From contig NZ_JAGXTP010000003.1 in the NCBI RefSeq assembly GCF_018334155.1, positions 389,927 through 453,926 on the forward strand: 64,000 nt of DNA. The letters are read 5' to 3'. Both the position numbers and the translations under genes were made by a program. This DNA is from Devosia litorisediminis (GTDB lineage: Bacteria; Pseudomonadota; Alphaproteobacteria; Rhizobiales; Devosiaceae). A model generated the notes under the pieces. It was not told the origin of the DNA. It saw only the letters and a list, made by a program, of their open reading frames with translations, and ran no database searches. Shown piece after piece: positions 28,559-36,496 of the stretch; the first letter of the stretch is position 1; every line of letters begins with the position of its first letter.

Positions 28559-29569
28559 TTAGCCGATCTCGATTTCGCACCAATGGCTATAGGGCCGCTC
28601 TGGCGAATAGATCACATTGGGGAAGTGCGGATTATGCACGGCGTCAGCAAAGGCCTGATCTTCAAGGCAAAAGCCCGAATGCTTGCCATAATGCTTGCCA
28701 TTCAGGCCCGGCACGGGAACATCGGTCCATACCCCGTTATAGACCTGTACGCCCGGCCGGTCGCTCCACAGCTTGAGCGTCAGCGACTCATCCGGCGCAA
28801 CGACCGTGGCGATCGGGTCGGCATGCTTGCGGCCGGTATCGAGCACCATGCCCACATCATAAGCCACGGGATGTCCATCCGCGTCACGCATGGTGCGTGG
28901 GGTGCGCAAATCAAACTTGGTGCCGCGTGATGGCAGGATGGCCCCCGTTGGTGCCAGATCGTCGCCCAGCTCGGTAATGGCGCTCGAATTGACCTGAATG
29001 GCGTGGTCCAGCACGTCATCGGTCGTGCCCAGATTGAAATACTGGTGCTGTACCAGACTGATCGGGGTCGCCGTATCGGTGGTGGCGGCGAGCTCGAGGC
29101 GCAGCGCATTGCCCTTGAGCGAATAGGTCGCCGAGAAATTGACATTGCCCGGATAGCCCATGGCGCCATCCGGGCTGAAATGGGTGAAACGCACCGCGTT
29201 ATTGGCCTCATCGACCTGCCCCTGCCAGACTTGGCGTCCCAGACCTTCCTCGCCGCCATGCAATTGCAGCGAACCGGCATTGGGCGGCAACTGGTAGGTC
29301 TTGCCGTTCAGCTCAAACGATGCGTTTTTGATTCGATTGGCTACCCGGCCGGCCAGAGCGCCGAAATGCGGGCTGTGTTCGAGATAGGCTTCAAGGCTAT
29401 CAAACCCCAGCACCACGGTGCGCTCCCCATTGGCAACCGGCACCCGCCAGTCGCGGACAGCCACGCCGTAACCGATCAGATCGACCGTTACCCCGGTGTC
29501 GCTGACCAGCCGAAACTGATCCACCCGCTTGTCGTTGAACGTGCCGAAATTCGAGACCGCGATGGCCAT
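28559..29569 (-). CDS. galM: Aldose 1-epimerase (galactose mutarotase)
   Basis: Interconverts alpha and beta anomers of aldoses; 336 residues. The substrate-binding and catalytic pieces are present: GRVANRIKNASFELNGK, LQLHGGEEGLGRQVW (His), HQYFNLG (His) and the C-terminal FCLEDQAFADAVHNPHFPN with the catalytic Glu. The start at ATG 29569 is fixed by GGGGGAG seven bases upstream. It is divergent from the LacI-type regulator of a xylose locus, so it may act on xylose or its oligomers. Confidence 0.93.
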   Translation of the reverse strand: MAIAVSNFGTFNDKRVDQFRLVSDTGVTVDLIGYGVAVRDWRVPVANGERTVVLGFDSLEAYLEHSPHFGALAGRVANRIKNASFELNGKTYQLPPNAGSLQLHGGEEGLGRQVWQGQVDEANNAVRFTHFSPDGAMGYPGNVNFSATYSLKGNALRLELAATTDTATPISLVQHQYFNLGTTDDVLDHAIQVNSSAITELGDDLAPTGAILPSRGTKFDLRTPRTMRDADGHPVAYDVGMVLDTGRKHADPIATVVAPDESLTLKLWSDRPGVQVYNGVWTDVPVPGLNGKHYGKHSGFCLEDQAFADAVHNPHFPNVIYSPERPYSHWCEIEIG

Positions 29570-29692
29570 GGTCAGCTCCCCCTTGTGAATTTGGCGCAAG
29601 GTCTATCCTGCTTTCGCCGATAGCTGCAACGTCGCACTTGACCTTTTGGTGATGACTGCCAAAGCTCCGGCCAGGCAATTCAAGGAGCATGC

Positions 29693-30736
29693 GTGAACGA
29701 GATCGGGTTGAAACGCCGCGCCACCGTCCATGACGTGGCCCGCGCTGCCGGCGTATCCCTCGCCACCGTGGATCGGGTTCTCAATGGCCGACCCGGCGTC
29801 CGCGCCGTCACGGCTGAAAAGGTCGAGGCTGCCATCGCCGAAATCGGCTTTCAGCGTGATCTGTCGGCCTCGCTGCTGGCACGAGCGCGCGATCTGCGCC
29901 TGAGCTTCTTCATTCCCGATGGCTCCAATGAATTCATGACCAGCCTCGCCGAGGCCGTGACCCGCCGCGCCGGACCCGCCCTGGCCGAGCGCATGCATAT
30001 CCGCACCCGCCGCATCAAGGCACTCGATGGCGACGCGCTGGCCCAGGCCCTGGACGCGCTTGAACCCCCTGATTGCGATTGCGCCATCATTGTTGCCAGC
30101 CAGGAGCCATCGGTGGTCACCGCTGTCGATGATGCTACGCGGCGCGGCATAGCCGTCATGACTCTGGTGTCCGACCTGCCCGGCACACAGCGCCGCCATT
30201 TCATCGGTATCGACAATGTCGCGGCGGGTCGCACGGCAGCCTCGCTGATGGGGCGCTTCCTGCCCCAGGGCGGTAAGGTTGCCGTCATCGCCGGTTCGCT
30301 GCATCTGCGCGATCATATTGATCGGCTTGGTGGTTTTCAGTCTGCTCTGGCCGCCGAATTTGGTGCCGTTGAACTGCTTGGGCCCATTGAGGGGCACGAC
30401 GAGCGTCGGGAAACCCAGGCCATTGTCGGCGATTTGCTGGCACGCCACCCCGATCTGGCGGGGATCTACAATCTGGGTGCCGGTAATGCCGGTCTTGTAG
30501 CGGCGCTTGAGGAATCGGCGCGTTCAGGCGCCATTCGCGTCATTGCCCATGAACTGACCGAACCCACCCGACGGGGCCTGCAATCGGGCGCCATCGACGT
30601 TGTTCTGGACCAGAATCCGGACGGCGAAATTCGTGAGGCGCTGACCGCTGCACGGACCCTGGCTTTGGGTGGTAATACCATCGGCGCGGCCGACCCCATT
30701 GAAATCGGTATTTTCCTGCGCGACAATCTGCGCTAA
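29693..30736 (+). CDS. LacI-family transcriptional regulator, probable xylose regulator
   Basis: A 347-residue regulator with an N-terminal LacI helix-turn-helix (ATVHDVARAAGVSLATVDRVLNGRPGVR) and a periplasmic-binding-type sensor domain (LRLSFFIPDGSN, FIGIDNVAAGRTAASLMGRFL, IYNLGAGNAG). The start is GTG 29693 with AAGGAG five bases upstream. It lies between galM and xylB-xylA-xynB, so I infer control of pentose use, most likely as a repressor relieved by xylose. Which sugar it senses is not shown by the sequence. Confidence 0.88.
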   Translation: MNEIGLKRRATVHDVARAAGVSLATVDRVLNGRPGVRAVTAEKVEAAIAEIGFQRDLSASLLARARDLRLSFFIPDGSNEFMTSLAEAVTRRAGPALAERMHIRTRRIKALDGDALAQALDALEPPDCDCAIIVASQEPSVVTAVDDATRRGIAVMTLVSDLPGTQRRHFIGIDNVAAGRTAASLMGRFLPQGGKVAVIAGSLHLRDHIDRLGGFQSALAAEFGAVELLGPIEGHDERRETQAIVGDLLARHPDLAGIYNLGAGNAGLVAALEESARSGAIRVIAHELTEPTRRGLQSGAIDVVLDQNPDGEIREALTAARTLALGGNTIGAADPIEIGIFLRDNLR

Positions 30737-30764
30737 TAACAGCGCCATTCATCAAACCGGCGTG

Positions 30765-30777
30765 GCCCGAAACGGGC
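30765..30777. promoter_or_regulatory. Candidate LacI-type operator upstream of xylB
   Basis: GCCCG-AAA-CGGGC is a short perfect inverted repeat with odd spacing, about 60 bases upstream of xylB and downstream of the regulator gene. It fits the general symmetry of LacI-family operators; this is inference from position and symmetry. Confidence 0.35.
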
Positions 30778-30792
30778 TGGGAGGACGTTCAG

Positions 30793-30831
30793 ATGTTTCA
30801 CATGACCAGACTTGAGGTACGTGCCTCATGA
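30793..30831 (+). CDS. 12-codon leader ORF coupled to xylB
   Basis: ATG at 30793 follows a very strong ribosome site (GGGAGGA, about eight bases upstream). The frame encodes [12 protein letters not shown] and stops at TGA 30829-30831, overlapping the xylB ATG as ATGA. xylB itself has only a weaker GAGG site. The leader probably feeds ribosomes into xylB. It is too short for any protein-level recognition. Confidence 0.45.
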   Translation: MFHMTRLEVRAS

Positions 30832-32291
30832 CCTATCTCGGCATTGATATCGGCACTTCGGGCGTCAAGGTCCTGCTGATCGACGAGCATGGCCGCGCGC
30901 TCGGCGAAGCCTCCGCTGCCGCTGTCGAGCCCGTGCGTCCCCATCCCGGATGGTCCGAACAGAACCCGACCGACTGGTGGACAGCGACATTGGCTGCTGT
31001 GGACGCGCTGTCCAAATCGCACCCCAGTGAACTCGCCGCGGTGCGCGGCATTGGCCTGTCCGGCCACATGCATGGCGCCACCCTGCTCGACAAGAATGAC
31101 GACGTTCTGCGCCCCTGCATCCTGTGGAATGACGGTCGCTCGGCAGCTGAATGCGTCGAAATGGAAGCGGCGCTGCCAGGTTTGCGCGCCATTGCCGGCA
31201 ATATCGCCATGCCCGGCTTTACCGCCCCCAAGATTGTCTGGGTGCGCAAGCACGAACCCGAAATCTTCGCCAGAATTGCCAAGGTTCTGCTGCCCAAGGC
31301 CTATATCCGCCTTCTGCTGACCGGCGAGCATGTCGAGGACATGTCCGATGCCGCCGGCACGCTCTGGCTCGATGTCGGCAAGCGCGACTGGTCCGATGAA
31401 CTCCTGGCGGTGACCGGCCTCAATCGCGGCCACATGCCGACGCTGGTCGAAGGTTCGGCCCCCTCGGGCGCGCTGAAACGCGAATTTGCCCAGCGCTGGG
31501 GCATGGATGCCAATGTCGTGGTCGCCGGCGGTGCCGGTGACAATGCCGCCTCGGCCTGCGGGATTGGTGCCATTCGGCCCGGCGAAGGCTTCGTTTCGCT
31601 GGGCACCTCGGGCGTGCTGTTCGTCTGCAACGACAAGTTCCGCCCCAATACCGAAGGTGCCGTGCATGCCTTTTGCCATGCCGTGCCCGATACTTGGCAC
31701 CAGATGGGCGTGATCCTCTCGGCCACCGATTCGCTGAACTGGCTGAGCAAAATTACTGGCCAGAATCAGGCCGCCTTGTCTGGCGCCGCCGAAGCCCAGT
31801 TCACCGGACCGGGCGAGGAAATCTTCCTGCCCTATCTCTCGGGTGAACGCACCCCGCACAACAATTCGGGCGCGCGCGGAAGCTTTGTCGGCCTCAGCCA
31901 TCTCTCCGACCCGGCCAGGCTCGCCCAGGCTGTCATGGAGGGCGTGACCTTTGCCTTCCGCGACAGCCAGCGCGTGCTGGCTGACGCCGGCACCAGGATC
32001 GATCGCCTGCTGGCAGTGGGTGGTGGCTCCAGAAGCGCATTGTGGCTCAAGATGATCGCCACCAATCTCGACATGGAAATCGCCCTGCCCGAAGACGGCG
32101 ACTTTGGCGGCGCTCTGGGGGCTGCCCGCCTTGGGCTGTGCGCTGCCGAGGGCGCCAGCCCGGCCACGGTGATGACCATGCCGCCAATCAAGACTGTCAT
32201 TGCGCCCGACAAGACCCTGTCGGCCGCCTATTCCGATCAATATGCGCGCTTTTCTGCGCTCTACCCCGCCATCGAGGAGGCAATTTCGTGA
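30828..32291 (+). CDS. xylB: Xylulokinase
   Basis: Phosphorylates D-xylulose to xylulose 5-phosphate, which enters the pentose-phosphate pathway; 487 residues of the FGGY kinase family. The N-terminal phosphate loop [43 protein letters not shown] and the second ATPase motif [16 protein letters not shown] are present. It overlaps xylA by four bases (GTGA) and is preceded by a possible leader ORF. Confidence 0.96.
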   Translation: MTYLGIDIGTSGVKVLLIDEHGRALGEASAAAVEPVRPHPGWSEQNPTDWWTATLAAVDALSKSHPSELAAVRGIGLSGHMHGATLLDKNDDVLRPCILWNDGRSAAECVEMEAALPGLRAIAGNIAMPGFTAPKIVWVRKHEPEIFARIAKVLLPKAYIRLLLTGEHVEDMSDAAGTLWLDVGKRDWSDELLAVTGLNRGHMPTLVEGSAPSGALKREFAQRWGMDANVVVAGGAGDNAASACGIGAIRPGEGFVSLGTSGVLFVCNDKFRPNTEGAVHAFCHAVPDTWHQMGVILSATDSLNWLSKITGQNQAALSGAAEAQFTGPGEEIFLPYLSGERTPHNNSGARGSFVGLSHLSDPARLAQAVMEGVTFAFRDSQRVLADAGTRIDRLLAVGGGSRSALWLKMIATNLDMEIALPEDGDFGGALGAARLGLCAAEGASPATVMTMPPIKTVIAPDKTLSAAYSDQYARFSALYPAIEEAIS

Positions 32292-33595
32292 CTGATTTTT
32301 TCAAGGGCATTGCGCCGGTAAAGTTTGAAGGCCCCGACAGCACCAATCCGCTGGCCTATCGCCACTACAACAAGGACGAGATCGTCGCTGGCAAGCGCAT
32401 GGAGGATCATATCCGCCCCGGCGTCGCCTACTGGCACACCTTTGCCTATGAGGGCGGCGACCCGTTTGGCGGTCGCACCTATGATCGTCCCTGGTTCGAC
32501 AATGGTATGGATGGCGCGCGCATGAAGGCCGATGTGGCCTTCGAACTGTTCGATCTGCTTGATGTGCCCTTCTTCTGCTTCCACGACGCCGATATTGCAC
32601 CCGAAGGCGCCACGCTCGCCGAATCCAACCGCAATGTGCGCGCCATTGGCGAGATCTTCGCCCGCAAGATGGAAACCAGCCGCACCCGGCTGCTCTGGGG
32701 CACCGCGAACCTGTTCTCCAACCGTCGCTACATGTCGGGCGCCGCGACCAATCCTGATCCGGAGGTCTTTGCCTATGCCGCTGGCCAGGTGAAGAACGTG
32801 CTGGAGCTGACCCACGAACTGGGTGGCGCCAACTATGTGCTGTGGGGTGGTCGTGAGGGCTATGAGACCCTGCTCAATACCAAGATCGGTCAGGAACAGG
32901 ACCAGATGGGCCGCTTCCTGCACATGGTCATCGAGCATGCCCACAAGATCGGCTTCAAGGGCCAGATCCTGATCGAACCCAAGCCGCAGGAACCCTCCAA
33001 GCACCAGTATGATTTTGACGTCGCCACCGTCTATGGCTTCCTCAAGAAGTACGGTCTGGAAAAGGATGTGAAGTGCAATATCGAGGTCGGCCACGCCTTC
33101 CTCGCCAACCACACTTTTGAGCACGAACTGGCGCTGGCTGCCTCGCTGGGCATTCTCGGTTCGGTCGACGCCAACCGCAATGACATCCAGTCCGGCTGGG
33201 ACACCGACCAGTTCCCCAACAATGTTCCCGAAACCACGCTGGCTTTCTACCAGATCCTCAAGGCCGGTGGGCTGAACTCGGGTGGCTGGAACTTCGACGC
33301 CAAGCTGCGCCGCCAGTCGATCGACCCGGCTGACCTGCTGCATGGCCACATTGGCGGTCTCGATGTGCTCGCCCGCTCGCTCAAGGCCGCTGCGGCCCTG
33401 ATCGAAGACGGCACCTATGACAAGACGGTCGACGAGCGCTATGCCGGCTGGAATTCGCCCGATGGCAAGGCGATCCTTGATGGCAAGGTGTCACTGGCCG
33501 ATCTGGCTGCCAAGGTCGAGGCGGAAAACATCAACCCGCAGCCACGCTCGGGTCAGCAGGAATATCTCGAAAACCTGATCAACCGTTTCGTCTGA
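32288..33595 (+). CDS. xylA: Xylose isomerase
   Basis: Converts D-xylose to D-xylulose; 435 residues, the class-II length. The metal-binding and catalytic segments are typical: [12 protein letters not shown] (catalytic His and Asp), [18 protein letters not shown] (metal Glu and catalytic Lys), [15 protein letters not shown] and GSVDANRND. The start is GTG 32288, overlapping the xylB stop. With xylB it forms the whole isomerase route for xylose. Confidence 0.97.
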   Translation: MTDFFKGIAPVKFEGPDSTNPLAYRHYNKDEIVAGKRMEDHIRPGVAYWHTFAYEGGDPFGGRTYDRPWFDNGMDGARMKADVAFELFDLLDVPFFCFHDADIAPEGATLAESNRNVRAIGEIFARKMETSRTRLLWGTANLFSNRRYMSGAATNPDPEVFAYAAGQVKNVLELTHELGGANYVLWGGREGYETLLNTKIGQEQDQMGRFLHMVIEHAHKIGFKGQILIEPKPQEPSKHQYDFDVATVYGFLKKYGLEKDVKCNIEVGHAFLANHTFEHELALAASLGILGSVDANRNDIQSGWDTDQFPNNVPETTLAFYQILKAGGLNSGGWNFDAKLRRQSIDPADLLHGHIGGLDVLARSLKAAAALIEDGTYDKTVDERYAGWNSPDGKAILDGKVSLADLAAKVEAENINPQPRSGQQEYLENLINRFV

Positions 33596-33610
33596 TTCGC
33601 AGGGACGGGT

Positions 33611-33694
33611 CGTCACCCTCGGGCTTGACCCGAGGGCCCTTCATTTACCAGCGCACCGCAAGTGCAAAGCCCTCGGGACAAGCCCGAGGGTGAC
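33611..33694. repeat. Inverted pair of CG-rich palindromic elements (REP/BIME-like) downstream of xylA
   Basis: CGTCACCCTCGGGCTTGACC at 33611, continuing to 33638, is a small palindrome. A second copy in inverted orientation occupies 33669-33694, reading GCCCTCGGGACAAGCCCGAG onward. Each copy can fold by itself (CCCTCGGG/CCCGAGGG), and the two can pair with each other. Such elements are common between genes in alphaproteobacteria and may stop transcription or protect mRNA between xylA and xynB. Confidence 0.75.
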
Positions 33695-33738
33695 GCGTGG
33701 TTGTGGTGTTGGCATTTCGCTTCGCAAAGGCCCCCATC

Positions 33739-35364
33739 ATGCCGCAAATTACCAATCCCATTCTGCCCGGCTTTAATCCGGACCCGTCCATTCTGCGCGT
33801 CGGCGATGATTATTATATCGCCACCTCGACCTTTGAATGGTTTCCAGGCGTACAGATCCACCACTCCAAGGACCTCGCCAACTGGACGCTTGTGACGCGT
33901 CCGCTCAACCGCAAGACCCAGCTCGACATGCGCGGCGACCCCGATAGCTGTGGCGTCTGGGCCCCCTGCCTCACCCATGACGGCAAAAAATTCTGGCTGG
34001 TCTATACCGACGTCAAGCGCAAGGACGGCTCGTTCAAGGACGCGCACAATTACATCGTCTGGGCCGATAAGATCGAGGGCCCCTGGTCCGACCCGATCTA
34101 TACCAATTCCTCGGGTTTCGACCCCAGCCTGTTCCACGATGATGATGGCCGCAAATGGTTCGTCAACATGACCTGGGACCACCGCCGCCGGCCATTGCTG
34201 TTCGCCGGTATTGCGCTGCAGGAGTTTGATCCGATCGCCGAAAAGCTCGTCGGGCCGGTCAAGAATATCTATCAGGGCACCGACCTTAAGCTGGTCGAAG
34301 GTCCGCACCTCTACAAGCGCAACGGCAAGGACGGCAAACCCTGGTATTATCTGCTCACCGCGGAGGGCGGCACAGCCTATGATCATGCGGTGACCTTTGC
34401 CCGTTCGCGCAATATCGACGGTCCCTACGAAACCCATCCCGACAAACACATCCTGACCTCAAAGGACGCGCCTTTTGCGGCCCTGCAGCGGGCCGGCCAC
34501 GGCGATCTGGTCGAGACCCCCGAGGGCAAGACCTTCCTTGTGCATCTGACCGGTCGCCCCACCACGCAGGATCGTCGCTGTGTTCTGGGCCGCGAAACCG
34601 CGATCCAGGAGGCCTATTGGGGTGATGACGACTGGATTCACGTGAAACAGGGTCCCGTGCCATCGCTGCATGTCGAGGTGCCCGGCACCCGTGACGAGAC
34701 ATCCTACTGGGCAGAGCAGCGCTACAGCTTCGACAAGGGCTTGCCCGTTGACTTCCAGTGGCTGCGCACGCCCGAGCCAGAACGCATCTTCAATACCGAT
34801 AGTGGCAAGCTGCGCCTGATCGGCCGGGAGTCGATTGGCTCGTGGTTCGAGCAGTCCCTGGTGGCCCGCCGCCAGACCCATTTCAGCTATGATGCCGAAA
34901 CCACCGTCGATTTTACGCCTGCCGATGAGCGGACCATGGCGGGTCTGACCGCCTATTACAGCCGCTACAATTTCTTCTATCTGGCTGTGACAGCCCATTC
35001 TGACGGCAAACGCGAATTGCTGATCATGAGCTCGGAGATGAGCTGGCCCGACGGCAATCTGGAATTCCCGGCCGATCCTGTATCGATCCCCGATACCGGC
35101 AAGATCCGGCTGGCGCTCACCATCCGTGGCCGCGCCCTGCAGTTCTTCTATGCCCTTGAAGGTCAGGAATTGCAGCCGATCGGCCCGGTGCTCGATGCCT
35201 CGCTGCTCTCGGACGAGTGTGGTGGGCACCAGGCCCATGGCAGCTTCACCGGTGCCTTTGTTGGCGTGGCGGCACAGGATCTGAACGGCACGGCCAAGAC
35301 GGCCGATTTCGACTACTTCACCTATCGCCCCGTCCAGCATCATTCCGATCGCTACGAAATCTGA
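33739..35364 (+). CDS. xynB: Glycoside hydrolase family 43 beta-xylosidase
   Basis: Releases xylose from xylo-oligosaccharides; 541 residues, with a GH43 five-bladed propeller to about residue 310 and a C-terminal beta-sandwich. The catalytic residues fit the family: Asp in GFNPDPS (base), Asp in GFDPSLF (pKa modulator), and Glu in KLVEGPHLYKR (acid). There is no signal peptide, so it acts in the cytoplasm on imported oligomers. I start at MPQITNPILPGF. parS-like site 6 lies inside the gene. Confidence 0.93.
   Translation: MPQITNPILPGFNPDPSILRVGDDYYIATSTFEWFPGVQIHHSKDLANWTLVTRPLNRKTQLDMRGDPDSCGVWAPCLTHDGKKFWLVYTDVKRKDGSFKDAHNYIVWADKIEGPWSDPIYTNSSGFDPSLFHDDDGRKWFVNMTWDHRRRPLLFAGIALQEFDPIAEKLVGPVKNIYQGTDLKLVEGPHLYKRNGKDGKPWYYLLTAEGGTAYDHAVTFARSRNIDGPYETHPDKHILTSKDAPFAALQRAGHGDLVETPEGKTFLVHLTGRPTTQDRRCVLGRETAIQEAYWGDDDWIHVKQGPVPSLHVEVPGTRDETSYWAEQRYSFDKGLPVDFQWLRTPEPERIFNTDSGKLRLIGRESIGSWFEQSLVARRQTHFSYDAETTVDFTPADERTMAGLTAYYSRYNFFYLAVTAHSDGKRELLIMSSEMSWPDGNLEFPADPVSIPDTGKIRLALTIRGRALQFFYALEGQELQPIGPVLDASLLSDECGGHQAHGSFTGAFVGVAAQDLNGTAKTADFDYFTYRPVQHHSDRYEI
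34634..34649 (+). other. parS-like ParB-binding site 6 (inside xynB)
   Basis: GGATTCACGTGAAACA matches canonical parS at 14 of 16 positions and contains the shared 14-mer. It lies within the xylosidase coding sequence, at codons for WIHVKQ. Confidence 0.8.
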
Positions 35365-35504
35365 TCACGATATCCCAAGCCGGGGCAGACAGCGCCCCGG
35401 TTCGGGTCTAACCTCCCCCCTCTCAGACCGCGTTCGCTTCGACCGCCCCGTATCTGACTGGCCGTCCTGGCGCACGCTCTCTGCAACAGGGGAGGAGGAC
35501 GGAC

Positions 35505-36317
35505 ATGGCCCATTTCCATGTGATTTCCGGTGCCGGCGACAAGCTCGACCTGCCAGTCATTTGCCGCATTTCGATCGCAGACTTGGGAGATGTCCTGCGT
35601 CTGGGGTTCGCCGATTTCTGGGAGAAGCCCAGCCACTACGCCATGCTGGCCATCATCTATCCCATTGTCGGCATCGTGCTGACCGTGTGGATGAACGGCT
35701 ACCACACCTGGCCCCTGCTCTATCCGCTGATCGGTGGCTTTGCCCTAATCGGACCCTTTGCCGCCCTGGGCCTATATGAAATCTCTCGCCGCCGCGAACA
35801 GGGGCTCGAGGCCTCCTGGGGCCATGCCTTCGACGTGCTAAAATCTCCCGCCATTGGCTCGATTGCCGCTGTCGGGGTCATGCTGCTGGTGCTGTTCACG
35901 CTCTGGCTGACCACAGCGCAGGCGCTCTATGAAAGCCTGTTCGGCGCCAGCACGCCGCAGACGCTGGACGGCTTGCTCGCGCAGATCTTCACCGAACCGG
36001 GCGGCACTACCCTGCTGATCGTGGGCACCATGCTGGGCGCGCTGTTTGCGCTGGCCACGCTGTGCACCAGCGTCATCGCCTTTCCATTGATGCTCGATCG
36101 CGATGTCGGGGCCTTTGTTGCGGTCGAGACCTCGTTCCGCGCCGTGCTGAAGAACCCCTTGCCAATGCTGGCCTGGGGCGCGCTGGTCGGGGCCGGATTG
36201 TTCATCGGTACCATCCCGCTCTTTGTCGGCCTGGCCATCATCATTCCGATCTTTGGCCATGCCACCTGGCACCTTTACCGCAAACTGATCGACAACGCAT
36301 CGCTGATCCGCCAATAG
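35505..36317 (+). CDS. DUF2189 family integral membrane protein
   Basis: A 270-residue protein with about six hydrophobic helices. The opening IADLGDVLRLGFADFWEKPSHYAM is the DUF2189 signature ('W-x-D-x..G' region), followed by YPLIGGFALIGPFAALGLYEISRRRE. No transport or enzyme motif is evident, and the family is uncharacterised. GGGAGGAGG upstream of the ATG gives a strong start. It stands alone between the xylose locus and mutS. Confidence 0.85.
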   Translation: MAHFHVISGAGDKLDLPVICRISIADLGDVLRLGFADFWEKPSHYAMLAIIYPIVGIVLTVWMNGYHTWPLLYPLIGGFALIGPFAALGLYEISRRREQGLEASWGHAFDVLKSPAIGSIAAVGVMLLVLFTLWLTTAQALYESLFGASTPQTLDGLLAQIFTEPGGTTLLIVGTMLGALFALATLCTSVIAFPLMLDRDVGAFVAVETSFRAVLKNPLPMLAWGALVGAGLFIGTIPLFVGLAIIIPIFGHATWHLYRKLIDNASLIRQ

Positions 36318-36496
36318 GCCGTTGCCCGCCCCCGCCGGACCGCGCCTGCGCACGCTCTGCCCCCTACAGCTGGAGCGGTCCGCTCAAACGATAAAAACCA
36401 CTGGCAAACCGGGTCGCAGCAGCGCTGTGCCCGGTTGGCTTCTGGTTGCGAAGCGCCTAAGTTCTGCGCTCTTTTGATCGCGAACCGCCCGAGCTT

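Noticed and set aside
30794..30807. TGTTTCACATGACC as a parS or XylR site
   Set aside because: The CACGTG core is broken (CACATG); it is better explained as part of the leader ORF before xylB.
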